Shown here: piece after piece, positions 32,345-41,800 of the stretch
How positions within the stretch are numbered: position 1 is the first letter of the stretch
Layout of the letters: each line of letters begins with the position of its first letter
Origin: Raineyella sp964402325
GTDB lineage: Bacteria > Actinomycetota > Actinomycetes > Propionibacteriales > Propionibacteriaceae
Direction: 5' to 3'
Length of the DNA: 64,000 bases
NCBI GenBank assembly: GCA_964402325.1
Contig: CAYOBI010000003.1
Span: 19,788 to 83,787 of the forward strand
Made by a program: the position numbers and the translations under genes
The notes under the pieces: model-generated
The model's input: only the letters and a program-made list of their open reading frames with translations
Databases searched by the model: none
Told to the model about the DNA's origin: nothing

Positions 32345-33181
32345 TCAGCGCTTCTTGCCGGACTTGCGACGCCGCACGATGTCGCGATTGCTGGCCTTGT
32401 TCTTGTCACGCGTACGACCCTCGGGCTTGCCCCAGGGCGACACGGGGTGACGGCCACCGGAGGTACGGCCCTCACCACCACCGTGCGGGTGGTCGATCGG
32501 GTTCATGACCACACCACGGACGGTCGGGCGCTTGCCCTTCCAGCGGTTGCGGCCGGCCTTGCCCCAGTCGATGTTGGACTGCTCGGCGTTGCCGACCTCA
32601 CCGACGGTGGCGCGGCAGCGGACGTCGACCATGCGCATCTCACCGGAGGGGAGACGCAGAGTGGCCTTCTTGCCCTCACGGGCGACCAGCTGCACCGACG
32701 CGCCGGCGGACCGGCCCATCTTGGCGCCGCCACCCGGGCGCAGCTCCACGGCGTGGACCGTGGTGCCGACCGGGATGGAGCGCAGCGGCAGGTTGTTGCC
32801 CGGCTTGATGTCGGCGCCCTCACCGGCCACGACCTGGGCCCCCTGGAGGAGGTCCTTCGGCGCGATGATGTAGCGCTTCTCGCCATCGGCGTAGTGCAGC
32901 AGCGCGATGCGGGCGGTGCGGTTCGGGTCGTACTCGATGTGAGCGACCTTGGCCGGCACGCCGTCCTTGTCGTAGCGCTTGAAGTCGATCAGGCGGTAGG
33001 CCTGCTTGTGCCCACCACCGATGTGGCGGGTGGTGATCCGGCCGTTGTTGTTACGGCCGCCGGTCTTCGGCTTCGCGACGAGCAGCGACTTCTCCGGCGT
33101 CGACCGGGTCAGCTCGACGAAGTCGGCAACCGACGAGCCACGGCGGCCCGGCGTTGTCGGCTTGTACTTACGGATACCCAT
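32345..33181 (-). CDS. rplB: 50S ribosomal protein L2
   Basis: The 278-residue L2 is close to the peptidyl-transferase centre. The C-terminal signature is RGVVMNPIDHPHGGGEGRTSGGRHPVSPWGKP, including the histidine needed for activity in E. coli L2. The N-terminus MGIRKYKPTTPGRRGSSV is typical. Position between rplW and rpsS is standard. Confidence 0.98.
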   Translation of the reverse strand: MGIRKYKPTTPGRRGSSVADFVELTRSTPEKSLLVAKPKTGGRNNNGRITTRHIGGGHKQAYRLIDFKRYDKDGVPAKVAHIEYDPNRTARIALLHYADGEKRYIIAPKDLLQGAQVVAGEGADIKPGNNLPLRSIPVGTTVHAVELRPGGGAKMGRSAGASVQLVAREGKKATLRLPSGEMRMVDVRCRATVGEVGNAEQSNIDWGKAGRNRWKGKRPTVRGVVMNPIDHPHGGGEGRTSGGRHPVSPWGKPEGRTRDKNKASNRDIVRRRKSGKKR

Positions 33182-33215
33182 AGGATGCGTTCCTTGTCTC
33201 AGCGAGGAGCCCCGG

Positions 33216-33527
33216 TCAGTCGACCGAGCCTCCGAAGATGTCGATGCGCTGGCCGTCGGCGACCGTGATGATCGCCCGCTTGGTGTCGGGGCGCTTGCCG
33301 GTGCCGAACTTGGTCCGACGGGTCTTGCCCTGGCGGTTGATGGTGTTCACCGCGACGACCTTGACGCCGAAGACCTTCTCGACCGCGATCTTGATCTCGG
33401 TCTTGTTGGCGTCCGGGTCCACCAGGAACGTGTACTTGTTCTGGTCGATCAGGCTGTAGCTCTTCTCCGAGACCACCGGCTTGATCAGCACGTCGTGGTG
33501 GTCACGGATCTTCAGCGGCTCGTTCAC
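33216..33527 (-). CDS. rplW: 50S ribosomal protein L23
   Basis: The 103-residue L23 (HHDVLIKPVVSEKSYSLIDQNKYTFLVDPDANKTEIKIAVEKVF) docks signal recognition particle and trigger factor at the tunnel exit. It starts with GTG overlapping the rplD stop (GTGA). Confidence 0.98.
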   Translation of the reverse strand: MNEPLKIRDHHDVLIKPVVSEKSYSLIDQNKYTFLVDPDANKTEIKIAVEKVFGVKVVAVNTINRQGKTRRTKFGTGKRPDTKRAIITVADGQRIDIFGGSVD

Positions 33528-34207
33528 TTCTGCTCCTCCTGAACCGAGGCGACGGCCTCGACGGCGTCGAGCTCGGCGTTGCGCGCGCCGACGAAGGTGT
33601 CCAGGGCGGCCTTGGTGAACACCACGTCATCGGCGTTCAGCACGTCGTAGGCGTTCAGCTGGTCGGGGACCAGCAGGTGCACGCTGGTGGCGTTGCGCAG
33701 GCTGAGCTGGGTCATCTCCTCGTCGCGGTTCACGACGACGAGCACCTTGCGGGCCTCCGACACCTTGCCGAGGGACGCGACGGCGGCCTTGGTGGACGGC
33801 TTCTCAGCCAGTCCGAGACCGGTCACGACGCGCAGGTTGCCGTCACGGAAACGGTCGGTCAGCGAGCCGTAGAGGGCGGCGGCGATCATCTTCTTCGGGG
33901 TCCGCTGGGCGTACGAGCGCGGCTGCGGGCCGTGCGAGACGCCACCACCGGTCCACTGGGGAGAGCGGATCGAGCCCTGGCGGGCGCGACCGGTGCCCTT
34001 CTGGCGCCACGGCTTCTTGCCGCCGCCGGAGACCTCACCGCGGGTCTTGACCTTGTGGGTGCCCTGGCGGGCAGCGGCCAGCTGGGCGGTCACGACCTGG
34101 TGGATCAGCGCGATGTTCGGCTCGACGTCGAAGATCTCGGCGGGGAGATCAGCGGTGCCGGCCTTCTTGCCCTGGGCGTCCAGGACGTCGATGGTCAGGG
34201 TGCTCAT
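33524..34207 (-). CDS. rplD: 50S ribosomal protein L4
   Basis: The 227-residue L4 has the tunnel loop region GGGKKPWRQKGTGRARQGSIRSPQWTGGGVSHGPQPRSY. In E. coli L4 autoregulates the S10 operon. It overlaps rplC (ATGA) and rplW (GTGA), so the three are translationally coupled. Confidence 0.98.
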   Translation of the reverse strand: MSTLTIDVLDAQGKKAGTADLPAEIFDVEPNIALIHQVVTAQLAAARQGTHKVKTRGEVSGGGKKPWRQKGTGRARQGSIRSPQWTGGGVSHGPQPRSYAQRTPKKMIAAALYGSLTDRFRDGNLRVVTGLGLAEKPSTKAAVASLGKVSEARKVLVVVNRDEEMTQLSLRNATSVHLLVPDQLNAYDVLNADDVVFTKAALDTFVGARNAELDAVEAVASVQEEQK

Positions 34208-34875
34208 GCGGCCTTCCCTTCCTTGGCAGCCTTCTTGTTGGCGCTGCGGAGGACGACCAGGCCACCCTTGGTGCCCGGGATCGCGCCCTTGACCAGGATG
34301 AGGCCCTTCTCGACGTCGACCGCGTGGACCTTGAGGTTCTGCACCGTCTTCTTGTCGACGCCCATCCGGCCGGCCATCCGCAGGCCGCGGAAGACGCGAC
34401 CCGGCGTGGAGCAGCCACCGATGGAGCCCGGCGAGCGGTGCTTGCGGTGGACACCGTGGCCGGCGCCCAGACCCTTGAAGCCGTGACGCTTCATGACACC
34501 GGCGGTGCCGTGGCCACGGGTGATGCCGGTGACGTCGACGTACTCGCCCTCGGCGAAGACGTCGGCGAGCAGTTCCTGGCCCACCTCGAACTCGGCGGCG
34601 TCGGTGGTGCGCAGCTCCATCAGGTGCTTGCGCGGCGTCACACCCGCCTTCTCGAAGTGGCCGGCCATCGGCTTGGTGACCTTCTTGGCCTTGACCGCGC
34701 CGAAGCCCAGCTGGACGGCGGAGTAGCCGTCGGCCTCGGGGGTACGGACCCGGGTGACCACGTTCGGGCCGGCCTGGATGACGGTCACCGGGACGATCTT
34801 GTTGTCGGCGTCCCAGACCTGGGTCATGCCGAGCTTGGTGCCCAGCAGGCCCTTCACCTTGCGTTCAGTGCTCAT
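34204..34875 (-). CDS. rplC: 50S ribosomal protein L3
   Basis: The 223-residue L3 (GLLGTKLGMTQVWDADN, then GVMKRHGFKGLGAGHGVHRKHRSPGSIGGCSTPGRVFRGLRMAGRMG) folds around the peptidyl-transferase centre. It lies 14 nt after rpsJ. Confidence 0.98.
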   Translation of the reverse strand: MSTERKVKGLLGTKLGMTQVWDADNKIVPVTVIQAGPNVVTRVRTPEADGYSAVQLGFGAVKAKKVTKPMAGHFEKAGVTPRKHLMELRTTDAAEFEVGQELLADVFAEGEYVDVTGITRGHGTAGVMKRHGFKGLGAGHGVHRKHRSPGSIGGCSTPGRVFRGLRMAGRMGVDKKTVQNLKVHAVDVEKGLILVKGAIPGTKGGLVVLRSANKKAAKEGKAA

Positions 34876-34889
34876 GATTCAGACGTCCC

Positions 34890-35198
34890 TCAGAGCTTGA
34901 TCTCGATGTCGACACCGGCGGGCAGGTCGAGACGCATGAGCGAGTCGACCGTCTTCGGCGTCGGATCGATGATGTCGATGAGCCGCTTGTGCGTACGCAT
35001 CTCGAAGTGCTCGCGGCTGTCCTTGTACTTGTGCGGCGAACGGATCACACAGAACACGTTCTTCTCCGTGGGCAGCGGCACCGGGCCGGCAACCTGGGCA
35101 CCAGTTCGCGTCACGGTATCGACGATCTTGCGCGCCGAGGAGTCGATGACCTCATGGTCATAGGCCTTCAGCCTGATGCGGATCTTTTGTCCCGCCAC
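34890..35198 (-). CDS. rpsJ: 30S ribosomal protein S10
   Basis: S10 is a 30S head protein and also a transcription antitermination factor partner (NusE). The 102-residue product starts with GTG: MAGQKIRIRLKAYDHEVIDSSARKIV. It carries the loop PLPTEKNVFCVIRSPHKYKDSREHFEMRTHKRLI. GAAGGACG precedes the start. The reading frame extends 18 codons upstream without S10-like residues. First gene of the S10 operon, with a long untranslated region in front. Confidence 0.98.
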   Translation of the reverse strand: MAGQKIRIRLKAYDHEVIDSSARKIVDTVTRTGAQVAGPVPLPTEKNVFCVIRSPHKYKDSREHFEMRTHKRLIDIIDPTPKTVDSLMRLDLPAGVDIEIKL

Positions 35199-35567
35199 AG
35201 TTCGTCCTTCTCTCGTGCTTCGGCGGCCACTCGGGTGAGCAGTACCGGTCAACGTTCCTCCCCACCCGTTCCGGCCGGAAGACCCGCACGATCAGGACGA
35301 TCGAGCGACCCACGCGGTCGGGCGTGTCGCGCATCCGGGACAGAACAGGGCCCAGTTCTCCCCTGGTTCCCTGTACCACTCCCGGGTCTGACGCCTCGTT
35401 CACCGGGAGTCGACGCCTGGGCATCCCCGGTGCCCGAGCCGTACCCGCGAACGCGGCGGCCGGACAGCGCGTGCCATCACCCATCACCCTGGGCCCCTCG
35501 ATCGGGACCGACTCCCACGTCACCCGCCGATCAACTCGGCCGACGACTCTGCGTGGAGACCCTATGG

Positions 35568-35596
35568 AATGTAGATGACACCTGCTGCCCTGTCGG
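35568..35596 (-). promoter_or_regulatory. Candidate S10 operon promoter
   Basis: On the minus strand CCGACA (35591-35596) and TACATT (35568-35573) are separated by 17 nt. If used, the leader before rpsJ would be about 360 nt. That is similar to the leader length predicted for rpsL. L4-mediated control as in E. coli is possible but not visible. Confidence 0.4.
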
Positions 35597-35725
35597 AGCA
35601 ACCCCACTATGTTGTCACCTCAGCCCGAATGGGGCAAATTGCGTTGCCGACCGCCGTACCGACGCGGCCGCCGGCCGCACACCCGACGCTCCACGGAACA
35701 GGTCCGGTGGCGCGACGCCCCACGA

Positions 35726-35731
35726 TATCGT
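35726..35731 (+). promoter_or_regulatory. Probable -10 element of leaderless serB
   Basis: TATCGT ends 6 nt before the GTG start of serB. The only purine-rich stretch between them (CGAGGC) is too close to the start for a ribosome-binding site. Confidence 0.45.
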
Positions 35732-35737
35732 CGAGGC

Positions 35738-36610
35738 GTGCAGCAGCGCCCCTCCGTGCCCCAGCGTCTGGCCCTCGTCAGCGACCGCGAGATCCCGGCG
35801 GAGGCCGTCGCCGCCGCGCAGGCCCTGTTCCCCGGCAGCACCGGCGTACGCCACCGCGAGGCGACCGCCTGGCGGGCGGTCTACGTCGAGGGCGAGGCCG
35901 AGGCCCCGGTGGACGTCCGCCCGGTGACCACCGGGTACGGCCTCTCCGGCGCCGTGGTGCACGGCCCGCTGCTGGCCGGCCCGGAACTGGTCGTGATGGA
36001 CGTCGACTCGACCTTCATCACCAGCGAGGTGATCGAGGAGATCGCCGACGCGGCCGGGTCGCGCGAGGAGGTCACCCGGGTCACGGAGCAGGCGATGCGT
36101 GGCGAGATCGACTTCGCCGAGAGCCTCGCCGCCCGGGTCGCCACCCTCGCCGGGGTGCCGGCCGGCGTCCTCGACGAGGTCGCGGCACGGGTCAGCTACA
36201 CCCCGGGGGCCGAGGAACTGGTCCGGACGATCCAACGCCGGGGCGGCCACGTCGGCCTGGTCTCCGGCGGCTTCGTGGAGATCGTCGGCCCGCTCGCGGC
36301 CCGGCTGGACATCACCCTGGTGCACGCCAACCGCCTCGAGGTCGACCCGGACGGCCGGCTCACCGGTCGTACCGTCGGCGAGGTGGTGGACCGGCGGGTC
36401 AAGGAGCGCGAGCTCGGCGCGTACGCCGCCGCCGTCGGCGCCGACCCGCGACGGACGGTTGCGATGGGCGACGGGGCGAACGACCTGGCGATGATCGCCG
36501 CCGCCGGGCTGGGCGTGGCCTTCTGCGCCAAACCGGTGGTCCGTGAGCAGGCCCCGGCACAGATCACCTTCCCCCGGCTCGACGCCCTGTGCGGACTGCT
36601 CGACATCTGA
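35738..36610 (+). CDS. serB: Phosphoserine phosphatase
   Basis: SerB catalyses the last step of serine synthesis. The 290-residue HAD enzyme has the nucleophile motif MDVDSTFITSEVIEEIA (first Asp is phosphorylated), EEVTRVTEQAMRGEIDFAESLAARV, the Ser of motif II in GLVSGGF, and the motif III/IV lysine and aspartates in VDRRVKERELG and AMGDGANDLAMI. The N-terminal ~80 residues are a variable regulatory-type domain. GTG with a TANNNT box 6 nt upstream is taken as the start; earlier in-frame codons lack support. It is divergent from rpsJ and marks the start of accessory block 2. Confidence 0.93.
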   Translation: MQQRPSVPQRLALVSDREIPAEAVAAAQALFPGSTGVRHREATAWRAVYVEGEAEAPVDVRPVTTGYGLSGAVVHGPLLAGPELVVMDVDSTFITSEVIEEIADAAGSREEVTRVTEQAMRGEIDFAESLAARVATLAGVPAGVLDEVAARVSYTPGAEELVRTIQRRGGHVGLVSGGFVEIVGPLAARLDITLVHANRLEVDPDGRLTGRTVGEVVDRRVKERELGAYAAAVGADPRRTVAMGDGANDLAMIAAAGLGVAFCAKPVVREQAPAQITFPRLDALCGLLDI

Positions 36611-36673
36611 CCGGTACGGACACAGCAACCTGTGTGTGATCCGGACCACTTCCCGGCCGGCGACACGGAGGCC

Positions 36674-36679
36674 TACAGT
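36674..36679 (+). promoter_or_regulatory. Probable -10 element of the leaderless mobA-like gene
   Basis: TACAGT ends 6 nt before the ATG, with CCCTCC between. That leaves no room for a leader or ribosome-binding site. Confidence 0.5.
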
Positions 36680-36685
36680 CCCTCC

Positions 36686-37357
36686 ATGGAAGTGGTCGCG
36701 TACGACGCCGTCATCCTCGCGGGCGGCCGGGCCCGCCGCCTGGACGGGGCCTCCAAACCCGATGTCCTGCTGCACGGACGCCGGTTGCTCGACCACTCCC
36801 TGCGCGCCACCGCCACCGCACGGCGCCGGGTGGTCGTCGGCCCGCCGGCCCTCGTCGTGCCACCCGACGTCCTGCACACCCAGGAGCGTCCGGCCCACGG
36901 CGGCCCGGTGGCCGGGATCGACGTCGGCCTGGCGATGCTGGACCGGCACCGCCTGCCCACCGGCCGGGACGTGCCGCTGCTGGTGCTCGCCTGCGACATC
37001 CCGCACGTCGCCACCGCGCTGCCCCGGCTGCTCGCCGCCTGCCGCGACGCCACCTCCCGCCCGGCGGACGGCGCCTTCCTGGTCGACACCGACGGCCGGG
37101 CCCAGTGGCTGGCGGCGGTCTACCAGCCGCACGGACTGCGCCGCGCGCTCGCCCAGCTGGCCACCGACGCCGGCATCCGGGACTCCTCGATGCGCCGGCT
37201 GACCGCCCTGCTGGACCTTCAGCCGGTGCCGGTCGAGGGCGACGAGGGCGACGACATCGACACCTGGGCCGACCACGCCCGGCTGGAGACACTGCCGATC
37301 GCCCCCTTCGGCCGCCCGGAGAGCTCCCCCACCCCTCTCCCGACGATCCTCACATAA
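36686..37357 (+). CDS. mobA: Molybdenum cofactor guanylyltransferase (MobA-like)
   Basis: MobA links GMP to molybdopterin, making the MGD cofactor that NarG requires. The 223-residue product has the nucleotidyltransferase signature AVILAGGRARRLDGASKPDV (LAGG-x3-R-x-G-x2-K), PAHGGPVAGIDVGLAML and the metal-binding Asp in VLACDIPHV. This places it with MobA rather than MobB. It lies 95 nt before narK on the same strand. Association with the nar operon supports the assignment, although it seems to have its own promoter. Confidence 0.82.
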   Translation: MEVVAYDAVILAGGRARRLDGASKPDVLLHGRRLLDHSLRATATARRRVVVGPPALVVPPDVLHTQERPAHGGPVAGIDVGLAMLDRHRLPTGRDVPLLVLACDIPHVATALPRLLAACRDATSRPADGAFLVDTDGRAQWLAAVYQPHGLRRALAQLATDAGIRDSSMRRLTALLDLQPVPVEGDEGDDIDTWADHARLETLPIAPFGRPESSPTPLPTILT

Positions 37358-37366
37358 TTTCTTCGG

Positions 37367-37381
37367 TTTTCCACTGGAAAA
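37367..37381 (+). promoter_or_regulatory. Palindrome upstream of narK (candidate operator)
   Basis: TTTTCCA-C-TGGAAAA is a perfect 7+7 inverted repeat in an AT-rich patch 71 nt before narK. It does not match the FNR box (TTGAT-N4-ATCAA) or a CRP/GlxR box. It is well placed to regulate narKGHJI, but the binding protein is unknown. Confidence 0.4.
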
Positions 37382-37452
37382 TCCGTCGCCGTTCCACCAC
37401 GATGTCCCGTAGTAGGTAGCACACCAGCACTCATCGAAGCGTGAGGATCACC

Positions 37453-38787
37453 ATGGCAGTCGGCGCGGCACTGGCCCCGGACCTCTCCAACTGGGACCCG
37501 AACAGGGACGAGACCTGGGACAGGCGCTTGGCCTGGCGGACGCTGTGGATCTCGACGTACTCGATGATCCTGGCGTTCTGCACCTGGTACATCGTCTCCA
37601 CCGTGGCCCCGCAGCTGAACAAGGTCGGCTTCCACCTGACCAAGGAGCAGCTCTACTGGCTGACCGCCATGCCGGGCCTGGCCGCGGGCATCTTCCGGCT
37701 GATCTGGATGTTCCTGCCACCCGTGCTGGGCACCCGCAAGCTGATCACCGTCTCGTCGCTGCTGCTGCTGATCCCGATGGGGGGCTGGACGCTGGCGGTC
37801 CGCGACCAGACCACCCCGTACTGGACGATGCTGGCCCTCGCCCTGGCCTGCGGCATCGGCGGCGGGGTCTTCTCCGGCTACATGCCCTCGACCGGCTACT
37901 TCTTCCCCCGGCGGATGGCCGGCACCGCGCTCGGCATCCAGGCCGGCATCGGCAACTTCGGGATGTCGATCATCCAGATCCTCGGGCCGTGGGTGATGGG
38001 TTTCGGCCTGTTCGGGACCGCGTTCCTCACCCCGCAGCAGGCCGCCGGGCACCCGATCTGGCTGCACAACGTCGGGCTGGTGCTGATCCCCTGGGTGGTG
38101 CTCGCGGCCGTCCTGGCCTGGCTGTTCCTCAAGGACGTGCCGATCAAGGCGAACGTCCGCCAGCAGGTCGACATCTTCGGCAACCGCAACACCTGGTTCC
38201 TGATGCTGATCTACCTGATGACCTTCGGCACCTTCTCCGGGTTCGCCGCACAGTTCGCCCTGCTGCTCAACAACACCTACGGCGTCAGCTCGAGGTTCGT
38301 CCCGGCCAGCGGAGACGTCACCGGGCTGGTCGCCGGCGCCGGGTACGCCTTCCTGCCGCCGATGATCGCCTCCGCGGTCCGGGTGGCCTGGGGCCCGCTG
38401 TGCGACCGCTTCGGCGGGGCGATCTGGACCTTCGTGTCCGGGGTCGGGATGACGATCTCGATCCTGGTCGCCGCCGGTTTCCTCAACCCCACCTCGCCCG
38501 ACGAGTACAAGGGCTTCCTGTGGGCGATGTTCGCGATGTTCTTCTTCGCGGGCATCGGCAACGCGGGCACGTTCAAGCAGATGCCGATGATCATGCCGCC
38601 CCGGCAGGCCGGTGGCGCGATCGGCTTCACCGCGGCGATCGCCGCGTTCGGCCCGTTCATCGTCGGCGTGGCGCTGGCCAAGCTCGACAACTTCGCCTTC
38701 TTCATCGGCTGCGGCGTGTTCTTCCTGTTCTGCACCGTCCTGACGTGGGTGATGTACGCCCGTCCGAAGGCACCCTTCCCGGGCTGA
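37453..38787 (+). CDS. narK: Nitrate/nitrite transporter NarK (MFS)
   Basis: The 444-residue protein has about twelve membrane segments and the NarK signatures: AFCTWYIVSTVAPQLNKVGF (N-terminal helix with a conserved Arg region nearby), GIGGGVFSGYMPSTGYFFPRRMAGTALGIQAGIGNFG and, in the second half, GNAGTFKQMPMIMPPRQAGGAIGFTAAIAAFGPF, the glycine-rich nitrate signatures. It should import nitrate and/or export nitrite for the reductase encoded next. ATG 37453 has GAGGATCACC upstream; a GTG four codons earlier is less likely. First gene of narKGHJI. Confidence 0.93.
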   Translation: MAVGAALAPDLSNWDPNRDETWDRRLAWRTLWISTYSMILAFCTWYIVSTVAPQLNKVGFHLTKEQLYWLTAMPGLAAGIFRLIWMFLPPVLGTRKLITVSSLLLLIPMGGWTLAVRDQTTPYWTMLALALACGIGGGVFSGYMPSTGYFFPRRMAGTALGIQAGIGNFGMSIIQILGPWVMGFGLFGTAFLTPQQAAGHPIWLHNVGLVLIPWVVLAAVLAWLFLKDVPIKANVRQQVDIFGNRNTWFLMLIYLMTFGTFSGFAAQFALLLNNTYGVSSRFVPASGDVTGLVAGAGYAFLPPMIASAVRVAWGPLCDRFGGAIWTFVSGVGMTISILVAAGFLNPTSPDEYKGFLWAMFAMFFFAGIGNAGTFKQMPMIMPPRQAGGAIGFTAAIAAFGPFIVGVALAKLDNFAFFIGCGVFFLFCTVLTWVMYARPKAPFPG

Positions 38788-38830
38788 CCCCGACCCACGT
38801 CGATCCGCGCAACGCTGCGAAAGGAATCCC

Positions 38831-41800
38831 ATGACGACCACTCCTCCTCCCGGGGGTCCCGAACGGGGGCACCGCCCGCCGAGCGACGACAACGGCCTGC
38901 TCGGGCTGGGCACGTTCTTCCGCCGCGGCAGCGCCTCACCCGACAGGCGCCAGCTCTTCCTCACCGGCGGCCGGGACGGCGACGTCTTCTACCGCGACCG
39001 GTGGTCGCACGACAAGGTGGTCCGCTCCACCCACGGGGTGAACTGCACCGGCTCGTGCTCGTGGAAGGTGTACGTCAAGGACGGCATCATCACCTGGGAG
39101 GCGCAGCAGACCGACTACCCCGATACCGGCCCGGACCTGCCCGACTACGAGCCGCGGGGTTGTCCGCGCGGGGCGGCGTTCAGCTGGTACACCTACTCCC
39201 CCACCCGGGTGCGGTTCCCGTACGCCCGCTCGGTCCTGGTGCGGCTGTGGCGCGAGGCGAAGGAGGACCACCCGGACCCGGTGGAGGCCTGGCAGTCGAT
39301 CGTCGAGGACCCGGAGAAGGCCCGGGCGTACAAGTCGCAGCGCGGCAAGGGCGGGCTGGTCCGGATCAGCTGGGACACCGCCAACGAGATCGCCGCGGCG
39401 GCGCACGTCTACACGATCAAGCGGTACGGTCCCGACCGGCTGGCCGGGTTCTCGGTGATCCCGGCGATGAGCCAGGTGTCGTACGGCGCCGGGACCCGCT
39501 TCTACTCCCTGCTCGGCGGGGTGATCCTGTCCTTCTACGACTGGTACGCCGACCTGCCGATGGCCTCCCCGCAGGTGTTCGGCGACCAGACCGACGTGCC
39601 GGAGTCGGGCGACTGGTACAACAGCTCGTACCTGATGATGTGGGGCTCCAACGTCCCGGTCACCCGCACCCCGGACGCGCACTTCATGACCGAGGTGCGC
39701 TACCGCGGCACCAAGGTCGTCGCGGTCTCCCCCGACTACGCCGACAACACCAAGTTCGCCGACGAGTGGATGGCGATCCACCCGGGCACCGACGGGGCGC
39801 TGGGGCTGGCGATGGGCCACGTCATCCTGCGTGACTTCCATGTCGCGCAGGCCACCCCGTACTTCCTGGACTACCTGAAGAAGTACACCGATGCTCCGTA
39901 CCTGGTCTCCTTGGAGGAGCACACCGCCCCGGACGGCTCGGTGGCGTACGTCCCCGGCAAGTTCGTCACCGCCGAGGACCTGCCCGGGCACGCCGACGAG
40001 GAGAACGCCGCCTTCCGCACCGTGATGCTGGACCGGGACGGCACCCCGCGGGTGCCGAACGGCTCCCTCGGCCACCGGTTCGGCGAGTCCGGCAAGGGCC
40101 GGTGGAACCTCACCCTGGGTGACCTCGACCCGGCACTGTCGGTGCTGGAGACCGGGCACCACCAGCCGACCGAGCTGCTGCTGGCACGCTTCGACGTGGT
40201 GCCGGAGCCGGGCGACGAGGACGCCCGGCACCTGGGCGCGTCGGCGGTGCACCGGCGCGGCGTCCCGGCCCGGCGGATCGGTGACCGGCTGGTCACCACC
40301 GTCTACGACCTGATGCTGGCCCAGTACGGCGTGCAGCGGGCCGACCTGCCCGGCGCGTGGCCGCGCGGGGCGGACGACGAGGAGGCGGTCGGCACGCCCG
40401 CCTGGGCGGAGGCGATCACCGGGGTCCCGGCGGCGCAGATCACCCGGGTGGCCCGGGAGTTCGCCCGCAACGCCGCCGACAGTGGCGGCCGGTCGATGAT
40501 CCTGATGGGCGCCGGCACCAACCACTACTTCCACTCCGACACCATCTACCGGACGATGATCGCCCTGGTGATGATGTGCGGCTGTCAGGGCCGCAACGGC
40601 GGCGGCTGGGCGCACTACGTCGGGCAGGAGAAGGTCCGGCCGATCACCGGCTTCCAGCAGTACGCCTTCGCCCTCGACTGGCAGCGCCCGACCCGGCACA
40701 TGACCACCGCCTCCTACTGGTACCTGGCGACCGACCAGTGGCGCTATGACGGGCTGCCGGCCGACGCGCTGCTCTCCCCACTGGCCGGTGACCGGTTGCG
40801 CGGCCGGACCACCGCCGACGCCCTGATGGAGGCCAACAAGCGCGGCTGGATGCCCAGCTACCCGACCTTCGACCGCAGCCCGCTGCAGATCACCGAGGAC
40901 GCGGCCGCCGCCGGGACCGAGGTCCCGGCGTACGTGCTGGACCAGCTGCGCAGCGGGGCCCTGCACTGGGCCTGCGAGGACCCGGACGCCCCGGACAACT
41001 TCCCGCGGGTGGTGACCAACTGGCGCACCAACCTGATCGGCTCCTCGGCGAAGGGCGCGGAGTACTTCCACAAGCACCTGCTCGGCGCCACCGACGCGGT
41101 GCGGGCGGCCGAGTGCACCCCCGACCGGCGCCCGGTCGACATGGTCTGGCGGGACGAGGCGGCGACCGGCAAGGTCGACCTGTTCATGACGATGGACTTC
41201 CGGATGACGTCGACGACGCTGCACTCCGACCTGGTGCTGCCCGCGGCCACCTGGTACGAGAAGCACGACATCTCCACCACCGACATGCACCCCTTCATCC
41301 ATTCGTTCAACCCGGCGATCGCCCCGCCGTGGGAGTCGCGGACCGACTACGAGGTGTTCCGCGAGCTGGCCGGGAAGGTCTCGGAGCTGGCACGTACGCA
41401 CCTCGGCACCCGCCGCGACCTGCTGGCCGCCCCGCTGAACCACGACACCCCCGACGCCCTCGGGATGCCGCATGGCGCGACCCGGCCGCTGGCCGGGACG
41501 CCGATGGTGCCGGGTGTGACGATGCCGAAGCTGATCACCGTCGAGCGGGACTACACCGCGATCCGGGCGAAGTTCGACACCATCGGGCCACTGCCGGAGA
41601 CGGCCGGGATGCCGATCAAGGGCGTGCTGATCCACCCGGAGCAGGAGCTCGCCGAGCTGGCCCGGATGAACGGCGTCGCCCGGTCCGGCCCGTGCGCCGG
41701 CCGCCCGCTGGTCGACACCGACGTCAAGGCGGCGGAGATGATCCTGCGGCTGTCCGGCACCTCGAACGGCCACCTCGCCACCCAGGGCTTCCGCACCCTG

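Larger units (their letters stand above)
35199..35737. other. 539-nt divergent intergenic region between rpsJ and serB
   Basis: No gene is supported on either strand. It should hold the S10 operon promoter and leader and the serB promoter. TTGACC on the minus strand (35247-35252) has no convincing -10. Most of the rest is GC-rich sequence with only short stems, for example a 5-bp GCCGA/TCGGC hairpin at 35526-35540. Confidence 0.6.
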
